From contig CAVQVI010000034.1 of NCBI GenBank assembly GCA_963717075.1, positions 1,054,001 through 1,118,000 of the forward strand: 64,000 nt of DNA, written 5' to 3'. Shown piece after piece: positions 1-8,485 of the stretch; within the stretch, counting starts at the first letter, position 1, and every line of letters starts with the position of its first letter. The position numbers and the translations under genes are program-made. The stretch comes from JBGOTP01 sp963717075. GTDB lineage: Bacteria; Acidobacteriota; Vicinamibacteria; Vicinamibacterales; CAVVIG01. The notes under the pieces are model-generated. The model ran no database searches and had not been told where the DNA came from. It worked only from the letters and a program-made list of their open reading frames with translations.

Positions 1-228
1 CCACACACCGTTCTTCTCATCTTCTTCGAAGTCTTTCAAGATGGCCGTCATCTCCCGGCGAGTCACGTGGTGCTCTCTGACGTGCCGCTTGAGGATCGAT
101 GCAAACTCCAGTCGCGCCAGTTCACAAGATGCGAGGCCGTCCGCGCCGTAGGCTACTTCGCGGACTCGATCCGCGCCCGGCTCATTGAGGTAGCACTTGG
201 CGATGTACGCCGCGTCGAAGTAGATCAC
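1..228 (-). CDS. PIN-domain (VapC-like) toxin, cut by window edge
   Basis: The first 76 codons of a PIN-domain ribonuclease toxin are visible; the C-terminus lies outside the window. The N-terminus reads MIYFDAAYIAKCYLNEPGAD, with the first conserved acidic residue of the PIN fold (Asp5). It is followed by a region carrying conserved Glu residues (CELARLEF). The GTG start at 228-226 overlaps the TGA stop of the upstream antitoxin gene in a GTGA junction, the usual translational coupling of type II toxin-antitoxin pairs. By family knowledge such proteins cleave RNA in the cytoplasm and are held inactive by the partner. Family call is firm; the RNA target cannot be told. Confidence 0.8.
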   Translation of the reverse strand, partial: MIYFDAAYIAKCYLNEPGADRVREVAYGADGLASCELARLEFASILKRHVREHHVTRREMTAILKDFEEDEKNGVW

Positions 229-461
229 CGATCCTCGCGCAGCTCGGACTGGTACACGACGGAATCGACTGGGACCTTCGACCGTTTCCGTATCGCTGCC
301 TCGCGGTTGGGGAGAGGCCGGCTGGTCACGGACGCGTCAAATGGTTGAAGCGCTGCGACACGGCGACCGCGATCGGTGACCACGATCGGACCCCGACTGG
401 CAGCATGGCGAACCCACCGGCCGGTCTTCAGGTGCAGTTCACGGATGGAGATCGTCTTCAT
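225..461 (-). CDS. Phd/YefM-type antitoxin
   Basis: A 78-residue protein starting MKTISIRELHLKTGRWVRHA, typical of the Phd/YefM DNA-binding N-terminal fold, with the VVTDRGRRVAALQP strand that marks this family. The C-terminal third (RKRSKVPVDSVVYQSELRED) is the kind of flexible tail that binds the toxin. The ATG at 461 is preferred over the in-frame start at 479 because the family begins at the MKxISIRELR strand. It is the promoter-proximal gene of the pair and overlaps the PIN toxin by four bases. It is likely to neutralise the toxin and repress its own promoter (family knowledge). Confidence 0.8.
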   Translation of the reverse strand: MKTISIRELHLKTGRWVRHAASRGPIVVTDRGRRVAALQPFDASVTSRPLPNREAAIRKRSKVPVDSVVYQSELREDR

Positions 462-797
462 GTGCACATTGTGACACATCGCCCTTCAATGGGCCAGGGT
501 TCTCACACCACCGCAGGCTGGGCCTCGCGTGACGTCCAACTCTGGCTGTGGTCTATGAGCCCAATTCGATAGGGCAGCTGACGACTGCCCAAAACCACGC
601 GAGGCGGTTTTCTAAAGCTTTTCGCCCAGAGCGGTCCAGACCTCGGCAGGCCATGGGCGTCGCTCCTAAACGTCATAGTTGTTTCGGAGCCAGCCGACCG
701 CGCCCGCTCGGTTACAAATTGATTTCGCGTTCCGGAAACCTCACTGGAGGAGCGCGTTCGCGAACTTTGGAGGAAGTAGAGCGATGACCGTTACACT
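462..797. other. intergenic stretch, no supported gene
   Basis: Between the antitoxin start and the thermonuclease relic I see no ORF with recognisable protein character, no tRNA and no clear terminator. The antitoxin promoter should lie in the first 100 bases, reading leftwards, but no convincing -35/-10 pair is visible. Confidence 0.5.
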
Positions 798-1144
798 GTG
801 TCTTGCATGCGCCGAACGGCCGTGTTGTTTACGCTCCCGCTCACAGGTGGGCGTGCGGCACAACGTCGGGACCTTGTCGGCGTCAAGTTCGACGCGCGCG
901 TCATGTCGGTTATTGACGGTGACACCGTCGATACGCTGCCAACAAGCGAAACGCGTGCAATTCGTATCCGGCTTGAAGGAATAGACGCGCCCGAGCGAGG
1001 AGAGCCGTTCAGTGATGTCGCCCGGCGGTTCACGCGCGCCATGCTTTTTGAAACACGCAGTACTCGTCGGATCCAGTTCTCGCTAAGGCGCAGGTCGATG
1101 CCCTCCGGGAAGGCCGCAGCTTCTGGGATGTCGATGTTTTCTAA
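798..1144 (+). pseudogene. decayed staphylococcal-nuclease (TNase) family gene
   Basis: Frame one encodes an SNase N-terminal half: ARVMSVIDGDTVDTLP, then IRIRLEGIDAPERGEPF at about 898-1010, matching the calcium-site aspartate and the LxGIDAPE signature. After RFTRAMLF (about 1048) the frame is lost. In another frame, 1052-1144 reads TQYSSDPVLAKAQVDALREG then RSFWDVDVF and a TAA stop. This corresponds to the C-terminal helix region of the same family (usually ...LAxAQxxAREAxRGLW). The central part with the catalytic Arg/Glu residues is missing, so an internal deletion of perhaps 40-50 residues plus a frameshift is inferred. The N-terminal signal region is also poor. The product is unlikely to be active. 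Confidence 0.7.
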
Positions 1145-1151
1145 GGAAATT

Positions 1152-1227
1152 TGGAGCCGGCGACCCGACTTGAACGGGTGACCTGCTGATTACGAATCAG
1201 CTGCTCTACCAACTGAGCTACGCCGGC
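1152..1227 (-). tRNA. tRNA-Thr (anticodon CGT)
   Basis: The reverse complement folds as a cloverleaf. The acceptor stem is GCCGGCG/CGCCGGC, the D-arm begins GCTC..GAGC, the anticodon stem is GCTGA/TCAGC with loop TTCGTAA, and the T-arm is ACCCG TTCAAGT CGGGT. The CCA end is encoded (plus-strand tgg at 1152-1154). The anticodon CGT reads ACG threonine codons. A degenerate copy including its downstream flank occurs at 10910-10984. Confidence 0.95.
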
Positions 1228-1251
1228 ACTGGCGGAAACCGCTATTCTAGC

Positions 1252-2373
1252 ATGTTGGTGCAATTGGCTCTGGGCGTTCACTACGTGTTCACGAGAGCCG
1301 CAATCCTTGCCACGATGTGGACAGTGGCGGCAGCCTCCGTCTGTGATGCGCAGGCGTTCGAGCGGCTGTGCACGGCCCGGACACCGCCGCACCTTCAGAC
1401 ACGCGGGAGTCAGCTGCTCGTCGACGGCCAGCCTCGCTTCCTGATCCTTGTGTCGTACTTCGACGTGATGCGCGCCACTCCGGCCGCGATCGAGAGCGAT
1501 TTCGCCTTCCTCAAGAGCAAGGGCATCGACGGCGTTCGGGTGTTCCCGACGTGGATTCGCGAGGCCGGCCTGCCGAACGCTCAGAAGCCCGACGCGACGC
1601 TCCTCGATTCGGACGGCCGCATCCGCAGCCAGGAACGCTGGGATCACTTCCGAGCGGCGCTTCTCAAGGCAGCGGCGTGTGGATTCATCGTCGACGTCAC
1701 GTTCACCCGAGACATGCTCAATACCGTGTCGCCGTTCCCAGTGGGGAAGTATCGAGGCGATCCGACGCTGACCACGTGCGGCGGCGGCAAGGGCGATCGC
1801 GCGCACGGCCTCGCCGAGATTGCGTGCCGCCTCAAGGGGCCAGCCTTTCCGCACGTGTTCATCGACATGCAGAACGAGCGGAATGCCGGCAACCCGGGCA
1901 TGCACCTGACCATGGCGGAGGTGCGCGGGATCCGCGATGCAATCAAGGCGGTCGACCCGGCTCGACTCGTCATGATGTCGCACGGGGGCGGGGATACCGC
2001 AGACACACTCGCAGTCGCGCGAGAGGCCCAGCCCGACGTCGTCGCATTTCATGACGAACAGCGCGATGGATGGTTCACACAGACGGCGGCCCACATCCAG
2101 GCGCTCAAGAGCGTGGGCCGGCCGGTTTATGTGCAGGAGGGCGCCCGTGCGACGCTGCCAGGTGAGCGCTTTCGAGGGGCAAGCTGCGCGAACACGACGC
2201 CAGAGGACAATCCGCTCCTCGAGGGCCTCGTCGCAGCGAAACAGGCGGGCGCGGCCGCGTGGACGTTCCACACGGACGCGGGGTTTCGCCTGGATACGGA
2301 ATCCTTCCAGCGAGAACTCTCCGCGTGCCCTCGCGAGATGGAATTCCTGAACGGCGTGGCGAGAGCGCGATGA
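1252..2373 (+). CDS. secreted TIM-barrel glycoside hydrolase-like protein
   Basis: A 373-residue protein with an N-terminal signal peptide (hydrophobic segment around residues 12-30, cleavage near CDAQA). The mature part resembles the (beta/alpha)8 cellulase-type clan. It has GIDGVRVFPTW at about 85-95, then FIDMQNERNAG near 205, where Asn-Glu matches the acid/base position of clan A hydrolases. VYVQEGAR near 285 has a Glu at the expected nucleophile strand. Several cysteines suggest disulfides in the periplasm. Substrate cannot be told. The start lies only 25 bases from the tRNA-Thr gene on the other strand, so the two are divergent and share a short promoter region. It might also be a non-catalytic relative of GH5-like proteins. 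Confidence 0.6.
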   Translation: MLVQLALGVHYVFTRAAILATMWTVAAASVCDAQAFERLCTARTPPHLQTRGSQLLVDGQPRFLILVSYFDVMRATPAAIESDFAFLKSKGIDGVRVFPTWIREAGLPNAQKPDATLLDSDGRIRSQERWDHFRAALLKAAACGFIVDVTFTRDMLNTVSPFPVGKYRGDPTLTTCGGGKGDRAHGLAEIACRLKGPAFPHVFIDMQNERNAGNPGMHLTMAEVRGIRDAIKAVDPARLVMMSHGGGDTADTLAVAREAQPDVVAFHDEQRDGWFTQTAAHIQALKSVGRPVYVQEGARATLPGERFRGASCANTTPEDNPLLEGLVAAKQAGAAAWTFHTDAGFRLDTESFQRELSACPREMEFLNGVARAR

Positions 2374-2398
2374 TTGCACATCCGTCGTGTGCGTCCGC

Positions 2399-2785
2399 TC
2401 ACGAGCCGTATTGTTGATCCGTGACTGGCTCGAGCCAGTCGGTCTTGACATTCACGTTGACAGCGAGGTGAGTGCCGGCGGCGCCGGGCGCCGCACCATG
2501 CCAGTGCTTCTCGCCTGGCGAGAACACGACCGCGTCGCCGGCGCCGACATCGATGGCTGGCTCTCCCCACCGCTGCACACGCACCAGACCGTCGACGATG
2601 AGCAACCACTGGGGTCCTGAGTGGACGTGCCAGTTCGTCCGGCCTCCGGATTCGAACGCCACACGATAGATGTGCACCGTCTCACCCTCTTCGGCCGACG
2701 CCAGCAGCTTCGTGGTCGCCGGGCCGACGAACGACGCGGCATCAACGGGCCGGGCGGTCGTGTCGGCGTTGCGGAAGATCTTCAT
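2399..2785 (-). CDS. single-domain cupin protein
   Basis: A 128-residue cytosolic protein with one cupin barrel. Motif 1 is NWHVHSGPQWLLIVDG (residues about 51-66, His and Gln ligands) and motif 2 is SPGEKHWHGAAPG (about 89-101). Two or three His side chains and a Glu form the usual metal site. It resembles the small cupins annotated as (R)-mandelonitrile lyase-like or carboxymuconolactone-decarboxylase-associated, but the sequence alone does not give a reaction. It stands alone, convergent with the glycosidase gene and divergent from uvrA. Confidence 0.75.
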   Translation of the reverse strand: MKIFRNADTTARPVDAASFVGPATTKLLASAEEGETVHIYRVAFESGGRTNWHVHSGPQWLLIVDGLVRVQRWGEPAIDVGAGDAVVFSPGEKHWHGAAPGAAGTHLAVNVNVKTDWLEPVTDQQYGS

Positions 2786-2877
2786 AAGTTGTCATGCTCC
2801 GGCAAAGTCGTGTGATGGCCGGAGGGTATGTTACGATGCTCGTTTAGGCAATCCGCGAAAAAGTGCACACGGGGTCC

Positions 2878-5800
2878 ATGCCCGAATATGGTTCACCGCC
2901 GTCCGCCGAGACCGCTGATCTCGTCGTCCGCGGCGCGCGCACCCACAACCTGAAGAACATCGATCTCACCCTGCCGACTGGCACGCTCATCATCGTGACC
3001 GGGGTCAGCGGTTCCGGCAAGTCGTCGTTGGCCTTCGACACTATCTACGCCGAAGGGCAACGGCGCTACGTGGAGTCGCTCTCGGCCTACGCCCGTCAGT
3101 TTCTCGAGCGGATGGAAAAGCCAGACGTCGACAAGATTGACGGCATTTCGCCGGCAATTGCCATTCGGCAGAAGAACAGCATCAGGAACCCGCGTTCGAC
3201 CGTAGGCACGACAACCGAGATCCATGACTACATGCGGTTGCTGTTCGCCCGCGTCGGGCGAACGCTGTGCCGCCAGTGCGGGCGTGAGGTCGTGCGGGAG
3301 ACTCCGGAGATTGTGGCGCGTCAGCTCAGCGCGGTGCCGGACGGCACCCGCCTGCTGATCGGGTTCGATCTGCCGGTCATGCCCCTGGTGGAACAGGCGG
3401 CATCTGAAAGCGTCGAGCGAGACAACCCGGAAATCGACGAGCTGAGCGAGGCCGACGACGACGTGGCTGATGCGCCAAAGGATCTGCCGGGTCCAGCGGG
3501 AACCCAGGACGCGAAAGGGGCCTACGCCCCGAATGGATCGACAGCGGCGGCGATCGCGGCGACGCTCGACAGCCTGCGGAGGAAGGGATTCGGCCGGCTC
3601 CTCGTCGAGGGGCGCGCCATCGCGCTCGACGACATGGCACCCGCCTCCCTCGTCGGCAAGCCGGTGCTGCAGGTGGTTGTCGATCGCGTGCAGGTCGGTG
3701 GAGAGGACCTTCGACAGCGCCTCACGGATTCAATCGAAACGGCATATCGAGAGGGTGGCGGCGCCGCGTGGGCGATCGAAAGTGCCGCGCCCGACCTGAA
3801 GGCGCCCGTCGGTGTCACGCCCGACCTGGTCGGTGTCACGCCCGACCTGAAGGTCGGGCCTACGATCCACTTGTTCTCGGAGCGGTTCGAGTGCCGAACG
3901 TGCGGGATTCCGTACGAAGTGCCGCAGCCGAGGCTCTTCTCCTTCAACAACCCGTTCGGCGCCTGTCCAACCTGTCACGGCTTTGGCAACATCGTCGAGC
4001 TCGACATGAACCTCGTCGTGCCGGACCCATCCAAGTCGATCCTCCAGAACGCCATCGAGCCGTGGAGCAAGCCGCACTATCGGGCGCAGCTGGCGGAGCT
4101 GAAGCGTGCGGCGAGGAGGGGCCACGTCCGGCTCGATGTGCCGTGGTCCGAGCTGACCGAGAAGGAACAGCGATTCGTCGTCGAAGGCGGAGAAAGCGAT
4201 GCTGACTATGGAGGCATTCGCGGCTTCTTCCGCTGGCTCGAGAAGAAGAAATACAAGGTTCACGTTCGCGTGTTCCTCAGCCGGTACCGCGGCTACCTCA
4301 CCTGCCCCGATTGCGGGGGCGCGCGTCTCCGCCGCGAGGCGCGGGATGTGCACGTGTCGGGGCGCACCATCGATCAGGTGTCGGCCTTGACGGTTCGTGA
4401 GGCCCACGTGTTCTTCGGCGGCCTGGATCTCACGGAGAAGGAAGCCGTGATTGCCGACAAGGTGCTGAAGGAAATTCGAAAGCGCCTCTCGTTTCTGAGC
4501 GACGTCGGCCTCGACTACCTCAGCCTCGATCGGCTGTCAGCGACACTCTCGGGCGGCGAAGCGCAGCGGATCAACCTGGCGACTTCGTTGGGGTCGGCGC
4601 TCGTCGGCACCCTGTATGTGCTCGACGAACCATCGATCGGGCTGCACCCGCGCGACAACCTGCGTCTCATCGACATTCTGCGCCAGCTGCGCGACCAGGG
4701 CAACACGGTCCTCGTCGTCGAGCACGACGCCGACATGATCAGAGTTGCCGACCACATCGTCGACCTCGGCCTCGGCGCAGGAGAGCAGGGCGGGCGCGTC
4801 GTGTTTTCGGGTACGCTCGAAGCGCTCCTGCAGGAGCCGCGATCGCTGACGTCGAAATACCTGAGGCAGGAACTGGCCATCCCGGTGCCGACGACACGGC
4901 GGCGAGGGACGGGACAGAAGATTCGTCTGCTCGGCGCCACCGAGCACAATCTCAAGGATATCGATGTCACGATTCCCCTGAACATGCTGACGTGCGTGAC
5001 GGGCGTCAGCGGCTCCGGCAAGTCGACGCTCGTTCACGACGTCCTCTACACGGCGATCAAGCGCGCCAAGGGAGACTGGGAGAGGAAGGTCGGCGCGTTC
5101 CGGAAAGTGGAAGGGACGGAATTCATCACCGATGTGGTGCTCGTGGATCAGGCGCCGATTGGACGGACGCCACGGTCGAACCCGGTGACGTATCTCAAGG
5201 CGTTCGATCCGATTCGCGAGCTGTTCGCGGCGACGAAAGACGCGCGCGCGCGCGGACTCACCGCGAGTCATTTCTCGTTCAACGTCCCCGGCGGCCGATG
5301 CGAGGCGTGCCAGGGTGAGGGCGAGGTGCGCGTCGAGATGCAGTTCCTCGCCGACGTGTTCGTGCCGTGCGAGCAGTGCGACGGGAAGCGCTTCAGGCCG
5401 CAGGTGCTCGAGGTCCGGTATCGCGGTCGAAACATCACGCAGGTGCTCGACCTGACGGTGCGCGAGGCCATCACGTTCTTCAGCAGCTCACCGAAGGTGC
5501 TGCGGCGCCTGCAGGTTCTCGACGAAGTCGGCCTCGGCTATCTGCGCCTTGGACAACCGGCCACGACGCTCTCCGGCGGCGAGGCGCAGCGTATCAAGAT
5601 CGCCGCGCACCTGTCGTCGCATGGCGGCGAGCGCCTCCTGTACGTGCTCGACGAGCCGACGACCGGGCTGCATTTCGACGACATCGCCAAGCTGCTCACA
5701 GCGTTCAGAAAACTGCTCGATGCCGGCCACACGCTGCTCGTCATCGAGCACAATCTCGACGTCATCAAGACCGCAGACCACGTGATTGATCTCGGACCGG

Positions 5801-5940
5801 AAGGCGGCGAGGAAGGCGGCGCGATCGTTGCCCTCGGCACACCGGAACAGGTGGCCCAGATCGACGCGTCGCATACCGGACGTTACTTGCGAGCCACGCT
5901 GGCGGGAGGACGCCCGCACGCATACGCGTCGGGACGGTAG
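2878..5940 (+). CDS. uvrA: excinuclease ABC subunit A
   Basis: DNA-damage recognition ATPase of nucleotide excision repair, 1020 residues. Both ABC modules are complete: Walker A GVSGSGKSS (about 42-50) and GVSGSGKST (about 708), with signature LSGGEAQRI near 557 and near 898. The zinc modules are CRTCG..CPTCHG (about 339-368) and CEACQG..CEQCDG (about 805-840). It is about 80 residues longer than the usual 940. The extra length includes an acidic/Ala-rich insert near residues 180-215 and an insert near 303-330 (PDLKAPVGVTPDLVGVTPDL...) that is the translation of a palindromic repeat found elsewhere in the window. ATG 2878 is chosen; an in-frame GTG at 2863 is the alternative. A DNA glycosylase gene follows, making a small repair cluster. 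Confidence 0.97.
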   Translation: MPEYGSPPSAETADLVVRGARTHNLKNIDLTLPTGTLIIVTGVSGSGKSSLAFDTIYAEGQRRYVESLSAYARQFLERMEKPDVDKIDGISPAIAIRQKNSIRNPRSTVGTTTEIHDYMRLLFARVGRTLCRQCGREVVRETPEIVARQLSAVPDGTRLLIGFDLPVMPLVEQAASESVERDNPEIDELSEADDDVADAPKDLPGPAGTQDAKGAYAPNGSTAAAIAATLDSLRRKGFGRLLVEGRAIALDDMAPASLVGKPVLQVVVDRVQVGGEDLRQRLTDSIETAYREGGGAAWAIESAAPDLKAPVGVTPDLVGVTPDLKVGPTIHLFSERFECRTCGIPYEVPQPRLFSFNNPFGACPTCHGFGNIVELDMNLVVPDPSKSILQNAIEPWSKPHYRAQLAELKRAARRGHVRLDVPWSELTEKEQRFVVEGGESDADYGGIRGFFRWLEKKKYKVHVRVFLSRYRGYLTCPDCGGARLRREARDVHVSGRTIDQVSALTVREAHVFFGGLDLTEKEAVIADKVLKEIRKRLSFLSDVGLDYLSLDRLSATLSGGEAQRINLATSLGSALVGTLYVLDEPSIGLHPRDNLRLIDILRQLRDQGNTVLVVEHDADMIRVADHIVDLGLGAGEQGGRVVFSGTLEALLQEPRSLTSKYLRQELAIPVPTTRRRGTGQKIRLLGATEHNLKDIDVTIPLNMLTCVTGVSGSGKSTLVHDVLYTAIKRAKGDWERKVGAFRKVEGTEFITDVVLVDQAPIGRTPRSNPVTYLKAFDPIRELFAATKDARARGLTASHFSFNVPGGRCEACQGEGEVRVEMQFLADVFVPCEQCDGKRFRPQVLEVRYRGRNITQVLDLTVREAITFFSSSPKVLRRLQVLDEVGLGYLRLGQPATTLSGGEAQRIKIAAHLSSHGGERLLYVLDEPTTGLHFDDIAKLLTAFRKLLDAGHTLLVIEHNLDVIKTADHVIDLGPEGGEEGGAIVALGTPEQVAQIDASHTGRYLRATLAGGRPHAYASGR
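3786..3866 (+). repeat. palindromic repeat copies inside uvrA
   Basis: Three partial to full copies of a palindromic unit lie in tandem. Its core is GCCCGACCT-GA-AGGTCGGGC, a 9-bp perfect inverted repeat, followed by CTACG. The complete copy is at 3838-3865. They stay in frame with uvrA and are read as PDLKAP, TPDLVGV and TPDLKVGPT. The same unit occurs at 15660-15739, 36665-36691 and 41477-41505, always inside a coding sequence. Confidence 0.9.
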
Positions 5941-6030
5941 GGCACAGGTGGACCGGGCTGGCAAGGCAGGCCGGGCGGGGGCGGATCGACACACATGACC
6001 CTCTGCGGTCGTCGCAGTTGACGTCCCGGC

Positions 6031-6642
6031 ATGAAGCTACCGCGCAGCTTCTATGATCGGCCGACGCTCGATGTCGCGCACGACCTGGTCGGCAAAGTGC
6101 TCGTGCACCGGCGCCGCGGAGGCGCACGCACCACGACGGCTGGCGTGATTGTGGAGGTGGAAGCCTACATCGGTGAGGCCGATCCGGCTTGTCATGCTGC
6201 GCCGGGGCCGACGCGCCGCAACCGACCGCTTTACGGTCCTCCCGGATACTCCTACGTCTATCTCAACTACGGCATTCACGCTCTGGTGAACGTCGTCACA
6301 GAGGCAGAAGGCTTTCCAGCGGCCGTTCTGATTCGTGCGCTCGACCCCCTGGAAGGGATCGAGGTCATGAGGAGGCGGCGCGGTCGCGCGGCCGGGGGAC
6401 GGACGAGAATCCGTGCGGTGCACGAGCTCTGCCGCGGGCCGGGGAACCTCACCGTGGCGATGGGCATCACGACGACGGACAACCAGGTCGACCTGCTCGG
6501 GGATCGGCTGTTTGTCGAGGACCGACGTATCGCGGTCGGCGCGGTTGCATGGGGACCGAGAATCGGGATCAGCGTAGGAACCGAACACGCATGGCGTGCG
6601 TGGATGATGCATCACCCGGCGGTGTCCGGCGGGCGCCGGTAG
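6031..6642 (+). CDS. 3-methyladenine DNA glycosylase (Mpg/Aag family)
   Basis: A 203-residue protein of the mammalian-type alkyladenine glycosylase family, which removes alkylated purines in base excision repair. It begins LPRSFYDRPTLDVAHDLVGK. It carries VIVEVEAYIGEADPACHA (catalytic Glu region), NRPLYGPPGYSYVYLNYGIH (lesion-pocket tyrosines) and ELCRGPGNLTVAMGI near residues 130-145. Length and motif order are normal for bacterial members. It follows uvrA on the same strand with an 88-base gap, consistent with a repair operon but not proof of co-transcription. Confidence 0.92.
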   Translation: MKLPRSFYDRPTLDVAHDLVGKVLVHRRRGGARTTTAGVIVEVEAYIGEADPACHAAPGPTRRNRPLYGPPGYSYVYLNYGIHALVNVVTEAEGFPAAVLIRALDPLEGIEVMRRRRGRAAGGRTRIRAVHELCRGPGNLTVAMGITTTDNQVDLLGDRLFVEDRRIAVGAVAWGPRIGISVGTEHAWRAWMMHHPAVSGGRR

Positions 6643-6691
6643 CCACGCGTTTCATGACCAACGCCGGCTCAGGCGTATACTTAGTCCGTTC

Positions 6692-7498
6692 ATGCGGGTC
6701 CCAAAAGCTCTTGGCATCATGTTGTTTGCTGCAGCCGCCGGCTTGGCCGCCGCTTCGCCTGCGCGCGCCGGCGTCCGGATCACGCTTCACAACGGCCTGG
6801 TGTCGCTCGTCGCGGTGGACGCGACCGTCGGACAGATTCTGAACGAGTGGGCGAAGGTCGGCCAGACCACGATCGTGAACGGCGAGCGCGTGGGGGGTGG
6901 GACGCTCACGCTGCAATTGACCGATGTACCCGAGGAGCAGGCACTCGACACCTTGCTACAGGCGCTGGGCGGGTACGTCGCCGTGCAACGGGCAAGGCCG
7001 GTGGCGGGCTTGTCCCGCTTCGATCGCATCGTCGTCATAGCGACGGGGGCCGCGCCCGTCTCGGGCGCGGCGAGCACCACTGCGAGATCGTCACTCCCGC
7101 AGCCGATTGATCCAGCGACGGAAGCATCCGAGGACGCACTGCCCGGGCCGTTCGTTCGCGAAGATTACCCGGCGGATGATGAGGTCAATTGGACTCGCGG
7201 CCCCGAGCCCGTCCCGCAGCCGCCGCCAGGACCGCTCGTGCGCGAGGATTACCCCGCGGAGGATGAGGTCAATTGGAATCCGTTGCTCGCCAACGGAGGC
7301 GTTCCGAGGCCACCTTCCACGCCCAACGGGCGATCAACAGGGCAGGGACCATTGGTTGTACCGCTGGACCGGGGACCGGCGGTATCGCCGCGGGGCAATC
7401 CAGGCATGCCGACCGTTCCCGCTGGCGTGCCTGTGCCCGGAATGCCCACACCTGTGCCGCGCCTGCCGACGCAACAAACTGTGTCGCCTGACCTCTAA
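6692..7498 (+). CDS. secreted protein with STN-like domain and proline-rich tail
   Basis: A 268-residue exported protein: signal peptide of about 26 residues (ends ASPARAG), then a 75-residue segment (VRITLHNGLVSLVAVDATVG.. to ..LLQALGGYVA). It resembles the secretin/TonB short N-terminal (STN) fold that precedes secretin and TonB-receptor domains. The rest is low-complexity Pro/Gly-rich with two copies of a GP(F/L)VREDYPA(D/E)DEVNW repeat (about residues 150-170 and 178-198). There is no secretin or receptor barrel. Function unknown; a periplasmic adaptor or sensor is possible. A beta-helix protein follows on the same strand. Confidence 0.5.
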   Translation: MRVPKALGIMLFAAAAGLAAASPARAGVRITLHNGLVSLVAVDATVGQILNEWAKVGQTTIVNGERVGGGTLTLQLTDVPEEQALDTLLQALGGYVAVQRARPVAGLSRFDRIVVIATGAAPVSGAASTTARSSLPQPIDPATEASEDALPGPFVREDYPADDEVNWTRGPEPVPQPPPGPLVREDYPAEDEVNWNPLLANGGVPRPPSTPNGRSTGQGPLVVPLDRGPAVSPRGNPGMPTVPAGVPVPGMPTPVPRLPTQQTVSPDL

Positions 7499-7573
7499 GG
7501 TTTCTCCACACGCCGGCCGAAAGTAAGCGCAGGCCACTCTGTCGCAAATCCGTGGCGGCCTAGGAGATTCTAA

Positions 7574-8344
7574 ATGAACAAGTTACGGCTCATCATCAAC
7601 GTCCTAGTGATCGCGATCTTCACGTTCGCCTTCGCCTCCATCGCCCAGGCGCAAGCAACCCGAACCTGGGTGTCCGGCGTGGGCGACGACGCGAATCCGT
7701 GCAGCCGCACGGCGCCTTGCAAGACGTTCGCGGGCGCCATCTCAAAGACCGCTACAGGCGGCGAGATCAACTGCCTCGATCCGGGTGGCTTCGGCGGGGT
7801 GACCATCACGAAGGCGATCGCCATCATCTGCGACATCGGGACAGCTGGCGTGCTCGTCTCGGGGACCAATGGCATCATTGTCAACACCACTACCGTTGTC
7901 GAAAGGGTCCACCTTGAAGGGCTCGACATCGAAGGGCTCGGGACAGGTCTCAACGGGGTTCAAATCATCACAGGAAGGGTCACTATTCGCAACTGCTCCA
8001 TCCGGGGCTTCAGGGGCAGCCCGGGCAACGGCGTCAATCTGGACACCACCGATGCAGGCTCTCGGGTCTACATCATCGACAGTCAGATTCTGAGCAATAA
8101 CGGTGGAGTCAATGTCGCTGGATCGGGCAACTTCGGAACTCTTGTCGACTCCATCGTCGACTCGAACATGACTTTCGCGGTGCAGGTCACCAATGCCGTC
8201 AACAAGATCACGTTGAGGGGAAGCTCGCTCACCGGCAGTCCGGCCGCTATCAACTCGGCCACTGGCGGCCAGGTTGTCTCCGTCGGCGGCAGCAATTTTC
8301 TCACTGGTACCGGCGTGCCAACGTCGACAGTTCCGTTACAGTAG
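7574..8344 (+). CDS. secreted right-handed beta-helix protein
   Basis: A 256-residue exported protein: signal peptide MNKLRLIINVLVIAIFTFAF with cleavage after AQA. The mature part begins TRTWVSGVGDDANPCSRTAP CKTFAGAI, the opening of many pectate-lyase-like repeat proteins. Short rungs rich in N, G, I and V follow (VTIRNCSIRGF, VYIIDSQILSNNGGVNV, VDSNMTFAVQV). No lyase active-site pattern is evident, so enzymatic activity should not be assumed. Clear ribosome binding site GGAG at about 7562. It probably acts outside the cytoplasmic membrane. It lies downstream of the STN-like protein. Confidence 0.65.
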   Translation: MNKLRLIINVLVIAIFTFAFASIAQAQATRTWVSGVGDDANPCSRTAPCKTFAGAISKTATGGEINCLDPGGFGGVTITKAIAIICDIGTAGVLVSGTNGIIVNTTTVVERVHLEGLDIEGLGTGLNGVQIITGRVTIRNCSIRGFRGSPGNGVNLDTTDAGSRVYIIDSQILSNNGGVNVAGSGNFGTLVDSIVDSNMTFAVQVTNAVNKITLRGSSLTGSPAAINSATGGQVVSVGGSNFLTGTGVPTSTVPLQ

Positions 8345-8485
8345 TCATGGCTGTGCCATTGCGGGCTTGACGCCAGCCACTCTAGAACAGCGTTCAAGCC
8401 CGTGACGGAGGGATGCGCCGCGTGGTGGCCGAACCACGCGGCGCGTGATTTTCACCTTTCGCACTACGCTGCCGAAGCGGAAATA

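Noticed and set aside
1141..2451. Long minus-strand open frame (436 codons) over the glycosidase-like gene
   Set aside because: It is antisense to a gene with a signal peptide and catalytic motifs, runs through the tRNA-Thr gene, and its translation is Arg/His-rich with no domain. It is a GC-driven shadow.
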